Part shown: in pieces, positions 60,614 through 64,000 of the stretch | Numbering within the stretch: position 1 is the stretch's first letter | How the letters are laid out: each line of letters starts with the position of its first letter | Source: Nitrosomonas sp. | GTDB lineage: Bacteria; Pseudomonadota; Gammaproteobacteria; Burkholderiales; Nitrosomonadaceae | Direction: 5' to 3' | Assembly (NCBI GenBank): GCA_019745325.1 | Contig: JAIETK010000014.1 | Coordinates: 43,102 to 107,101, forward strand | DNA: 64,000 bases | The notes under the pieces: model-generated | Databases searched by the model: none | What the model saw: the letters and a program-made list of their open reading frames with translations, nothing else | What the model was told of the DNA's origin: nothing | Program-made: the position numbers and the translations under genes

Positions 60614-60642
60614 TTGACATGCATTTATAAACCCAATAGAAT
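60614..60642 (+). promoter_or_regulatory. strong sigma70 promoter of the str operon
   Basis: A perfect TTGACA (60614-60619), a 17-base spacer and TAGAAT (60637-60642) stand about 145 bases before rpsL. This is the best promoter-like sequence in the window and fits a highly expressed ribosomal operon. The leader between it and rpsL contains no clear hairpin terminator. The remainder of 60494-60787 holds no gene. Confidence 0.75.
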
Positions 60643-60787
60643 CCGGTCTCTTTTTTATCGCGCCTGAAGATGGAGTAATTGGATGGCGGCGAATTGCTAA
60701 TTTCCGATTAGCTTCACTGGAATAAACAATACCAGCAAAAAGCAGTCCGGCGGCTAAAAGTCGTCGCAGTTTTTTTAGGATATAGAA

Positions 60788-61165
60788 ATGCCAACGATCA
60801 GTCAGTTAGTTCGAAAACCCCGCACAGCCAAGCGAGTTAAAAGTAGTGTGCCCGCGCTAGAGAATTGTCCGCAAAAGCGAGGGGTGTGTACTAGAGTCTA
60901 TACTACGACGCCGAAGAAACCCAATTCAGCCTTGCGAAAAGTTGCGAGGGTGCGATTGACTAACGGTTTTGAAGTGTCAAGTTATATTGGTGGTGAAGGA
61001 CATAATCTCCAAGAGCACTCGGTAGTTTTAATACGAGGAGGGCGGGTTAAGGATTTGCCGGGCGTGCGTTATCATACGGTGCGTGGCAGTTTGGATACTG
61101 CTGGAGTGAAAGATCGCAAGCAAGGCAGATCGAAATATGGATCCAAGAAACCTAAATCTGCTTAA
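60788..61165 (+). CDS. rpsL: 30S ribosomal protein S12
   Basis: Decoding-site protein of the small subunit, 125 residues. The [17 protein letters not shown] segment carries the wild-type Lys at the position mutated in streptomycin resistance (K43). [29 protein letters not shown] is typical. Ribosome binding site AGGA. First gene of rpsL-rpsG-fusA-tuf. Confidence 0.99.
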   Translation: MPTISQLVRKPRTAKRVKSSVPALENCPQKRGVCTRVYTTTPKKPNSALRKVARVRLTNGFEVSSYIGGEGHNLQEHSVVLIRGGRVKDLPGVRYHTVRGSLDTAGVKDRKQGRSKYGSKKPKSA

Positions 61166-61231
61166 GAGTTGCTATCTTATTATCAGCTGATCGATATAAA
61201 AATAAGTAAATTAATGAAATGAGGTTTTACA

Positions 61232-61702
61232 ATGCCTAGACGTAGAGAAGTTCCCAAAAGAGAAATATTGCCTGATCCAAAATATCACAATGTTGAGCTT
61301 GCAAAGTTTATCAATGTGCTTATGACTCGTGGCAAAAAGTCTGTTGCTGAAAGAATTATCTATGGAGCGCTAGAGCAGATCGAGAAAAAAACAGGTGGCG
61401 ATCCACTGGAAGTATTCACGCAAGCGTTAACCAATGTGAGGCCAATCGTTGAGGTAAAGAGTCGTCGTGTTGGTGGTGCTAATTATCAGGTTCCGGTTGA
61501 GGTTCGTTCGGTGCGCAGAAACGCATTGGCTATGAGATGGCTTAGAGATGCAGCCAGAAAAAGAAATGAGAAGTCGATGGATGCGCGGCTGGCGGGTGAA
61601 TTAGCGGAGGCTGCCGAGGGGCGTGGTGGCGCGGTAAAGAAACGTGAAGAAGTGCATCGCATGGCTGAATCGAACAAGGCGTTCTCCCATTTTAGATTTT
61701 AG
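61232..61702 (+). CDS. rpsG: 30S ribosomal protein S7
   Basis: Primary binder of the 3' major domain of 16S rRNA, 156 residues, starting [18 protein letters not shown]. In enterics S7 represses translation of this operon from the rpsL-rpsG gap; here the gap is 66 bases. [23 protein letters not shown] and the C-terminal [15 protein letters not shown] are typical. Confidence 0.99.
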   Translation: MPRRREVPKREILPDPKYHNVELAKFINVLMTRGKKSVAERIIYGALEQIEKKTGGDPLEVFTQALTNVRPIVEVKSRRVGGANYQVPVEVRSVRRNALAMRWLRDAARKRNEKSMDARLAGELAEAAEGRGGAVKKREEVHRMAESNKAFSHFRF

Positions 61703-61743
61703 TAAGTAACCGGTACAAATTGAACAGAAAGTAAGGCTTAATT

Positions 61744-63834
61744 GTGGCTAGAAAAACACCCATAGAACGTTATCGAAACATCGGCATCATGGCACATATT
61801 GATGCCGGAAAAACAACGACTACAGAACGCATACTTTTTTATACTGGGGTATCGCATAAACTTGGCGAAGTTCATGATGGCGCGGCAACTATGGACTGGA
61901 TGGAGCAGGAGCAGGAGAGGGGAATTACAATTACTTCTGCAGCTACCACATGTTTCTGGAAGGGTATGGCAAGTAATTACCCGGAACATCGCATTAATAT
62001 TATTGATACACCGGGGCACGTTGATTTTACGATCGAAGTAGAACGTTCGTTGCGAGTTTTGGATGGCGCCTGTACCGTGTTCTGTGCGGTTGGCGGGGTT
62101 CAGCCGCAAACGGAAACAGTTTGGAGGCAAGCGAATAAATATCAAGTGCCGAGATTGGCGTTCGTGAATAAGATGGACAGATCAGGTGCTAACTTCATGC
62201 GTGTTTATGATCAAATCAAAACACGCCTTAAAGCAACACCGGTTCCGATTCAGCTACCTATTGGTGCGGAAGATAAATTCGAAGGGGTGGTTGATCTCGT
62301 CAAAATGAAGGCTATTTATTGGGATGATGAGAGTCGCGGGATGAAGTTTGAAGAGCGCGATATACCGTCGAATCTTAAAGCTGATGCCGAATCTTGGCGC
62401 GAGAAAATGTTGGAAACTGCCGCTGAAGCTGATGAAGAATTGATGAACAAATATCTGGAAAACGGAGATTTGGATCTTTCGGATATAAAAAAAGGTTTGC
62501 GAAGTAGAACAATCAACAATGAAATAGTTCCGATGATGTGTGGCACCGCTTTTAAAAATAAAGGGGTGCAAGCGATGTTGGATGCGGTGATTGATTATAT
62601 GCCCGCGCCGACAGATGTCTTGGCAATTCAAGGTGAAAATGAGGATGGGAGTTCAGGTAAAAGATCTGCGAGCGATGATGAGCCTTTTGCTGCGCTGGCG
62701 TTTAAGATAGCCACTGATCCTTATGTGGGGCAGTTAATCTTTTTCCGAGTGTATTCGGGTGTCGTGACCTCAGGTGACACGATTTATAATTCTGTCAAAG
62801 GCAAGAAAGAAAGGATAGGCAGAATTTTGCAGATGCACGCAAATCAACGAGAAGAAATCAAAGAAGTGCGAGCGGGGGATATAGCGGCAGCAGTTGGTCT
62901 AAAAGAAGTAGTGACTGGGGATACACTTTGTGATCCGCAAAAGATTATAACCTTGGAAAGAATGGATTTTCCAGAGCCGGTGATTCATGTTGCCGTTGAA
63001 CCAAAGACAAAAATGGATCAAGAGAAAATGGGGATTGCCTTAAATAGACTGGCGCAAGAAGATCCCTCGTTTAGAGTCAGAACAGATGAAGAATCAGGCC
63101 AGACAATTATTTCAGGAATGGGTGAATTGCATTTGGAAATCATTGTCGATCGGATGAAGCGGGAATTTGGCGTTGAGGCAAATGTGGGGGCGCCTCAGGT
63201 AGCTTATCGAGAAGCAATTAGAAAGTCTGTAGAGATTGAAGGAAAGTTTGTAAAACAGTCGGGTGGTAGAGGGCAATACGGTCATGTTTGGTTAAAAATG
63301 GAACCAAATGAAGCTGGAAAAGGATTTGAATTTGTCGACGAAATAAAAGGCGGAGCGGTGCCACGAGAATATATTCCCGCAGTTGAAAAGGGGCTGAATG
63401 AGACATTGCCGAGTGGAGTGTTGGCGGGCTATCCGGTTGTCGATGTTAGAGTAACTTTGTTTGATGGCTCATATCATGATGTGGATTCGAATGAAAATGC
63501 ATTCAAGATGGCTGCGTCGATTGCATTTAAAGACGGAATGCGTAAAGCCAATCCAGTATTGCTGGAACCAATGATGTCAGTAGAAGTTGAGACGCCGGAA
63601 GATTTTATGGGAAATGTTGTAGGAGATTTGTCATCGCGTCGTGGAATGATTCAAGGCATGGAAGATATACCTGGACTCAAAGTTATAAGAGCCGAAGTTC
63701 CATTGGCGGAAATGTTTGGATATTCAACAGCTTTAAGGTCGGCGACTCAGGGAAGGGCAACATACACCATGGAATTTAAGCATTATGCAGAGGCGCCAAA
63801 AAATGTAGCTGAAGCAATAATAAATAAAAAGTAA
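61744..63834 (+). CDS. fusA: elongation factor G
   Basis: Translocation GTPase, 696 residues, five domains. G1 is [20 protein letters not shown]3 [16 protein letters not shown] and G4 NKMDRSGA. Domain IV and V end at [11 protein letters not shown]. The start is GTG at 61744. Follows rpsG by 41 bases and precedes tuf by 32 in the str operon. Confidence 0.99.
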   Translation: MARKTPIERYRNIGIMAHIDAGKTTTTERILFYTGVSHKLGEVHDGAATMDWMEQEQERGITITSAATTCFWKGMASNYPEHRINIIDTPGHVDFTIEVERSLRVLDGACTVFCAVGGVQPQTETVWRQANKYQVPRLAFVNKMDRSGANFMRVYDQIKTRLKATPVPIQLPIGAEDKFEGVVDLVKMKAIYWDDESRGMKFEERDIPSNLKADAESWREKMLETAAEADEELMNKYLENGDLDLSDIKKGLRSRTINNEIVPMMCGTAFKNKGVQAMLDAVIDYMPAPTDVLAIQGENEDGSSGKRSASDDEPFAALAFKIATDPYVGQLIFFRVYSGVVTSGDTIYNSVKGKKERIGRILQMHANQREEIKEVRAGDIAAAVGLKEVVTGDTLCDPQKIITLERMDFPEPVIHVAVEPKTKMDQEKMGIALNRLAQEDPSFRVRTDEESGQTIISGMGELHLEIIVDRMKREFGVEANVGAPQVAYREAIRKSVEIEGKFVKQSGGRGQYGHVWLKMEPNEAGKGFEFVDEIKGGAVPREYIPAVEKGLNETLPSGVLAGYPVVDVRVTLFDGSYHDVDSNENAFKMAASIAFKDGMRKANPVLLEPMMSVEVETPEDFMGNVVGDLSSRRGMIQGMEDIPGLKVIRAEVPLAEMFGYSTALRSATQGRATYTMEFKHYAEAPKNVAEAIINKK

Positions 63835-63866
63835 TTGATTAAGTAAAGTGTGCATAAGGATAGATA

Positions 63867-64000
63867 ATGGCAAAGAGTAAATTTGAGCGGTCGAAGCCAC
63901 ATGTGAATGTGGGGACGATAGGACATGTGGATCATGGTAAGACGACGCTGACGGCGGCAATAACGACGATATTGACGAAGAAATTTGGTGGAGAAGCGAA
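63867..64000 (+). CDS. tuf: elongation factor Tu (5' end only)
   Basis: The first 44 codons of EF-Tu, starting [19 protein letters not shown] and including the P-loop [14 protein letters not shown]. The gene is cut by the end of the window. Last member of the str operon visible here. Confidence 0.97.
   Translation, partial: MAKSKFERSKPHVNVGTIGHVDHGKTTLTAAITTILTKKFGGEA

Noticed and set aside
1-64000. CRISPR arrays, rRNA genes, insertion sequences
   Set aside because: No regularly spaced repeats, no rRNA sequence and no transposase were seen on either strand.

Overview
The window reads as ordinary chromosome of a betaproteobacterium, most likely a member of the Nitrosomonadaceae (Nitrosomonas-like). 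This rests on the gyrA-serC-(serA)-pheA-hisC-tyrA order, the ribE-ribBA-ribH-nusB-thiL-pgpA order, the protein sequences and the mixed base composition. The family assignment is an inference; no ammonia-oxidation gene lies in the window. Gene density is high and most genes are housekeeping.

Layout. 1-3.4 kb: a BASS-family transporter, a small exported protein and a secreted beta-helix protein. 3.6-7.6 kb: the high-affinity phosphate operon pstSCAB behind a well-formed Pho-box candidate, closed by a cluster of stem-loops. 7.8-10.3 kb: an AT-rich accessory patch with a membrane-protein gene frameshifted at a run of nine A, a small exported protein and the remains of a decayed gene. 10.3-16.5 kb: clpS-clpA, a cold-shock protein, icd and a CorC/HlyC-type membrane protein. 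16.6-21.1 kb: tRNA-Arg(CCG) and the riboflavin/nusB/thiL/pgpA cluster. 21.1-26.2 kb: cstA with its small YbdD partner, an AT-rich TIR-domain membrane protein that looks transferred, and a DASS transporter. 26.9-28.8 kb: a D-Ala-D-Ala carboxypeptidase with a SPOR domain and a short FecR-like protein.

28.9-45.7 kb is the unusual part. It is a tight six-gene minus-strand operon, about 16.8 kb long. Two paralogous trypsin-like serine peptidases without signal peptides come first, followed by four very large proteins (1132, 1104, 1876 and 636 aa). Only the 1132-aa protein matches a named family, DUF6603. Stop/start overlaps of 1-11 nt at three junctions and a 2-nt gap at another point to co-translation and a shared complex or pathway. 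A three-helix membrane protein is transcribed divergently beside it. This is the best candidate in the window for an undescribed system.

47.1-64 kb: a tandem-receiver response regulator, the gyrA-serC-serA-pheA-hisC-tyrA operon (serine, phenylalanine, tyrosine and histidine synthesis), argD-argF-argG (arginine), yajQ, and the str operon rpsL-rpsG-fusA-tuf, with tuf cut by the window edge.
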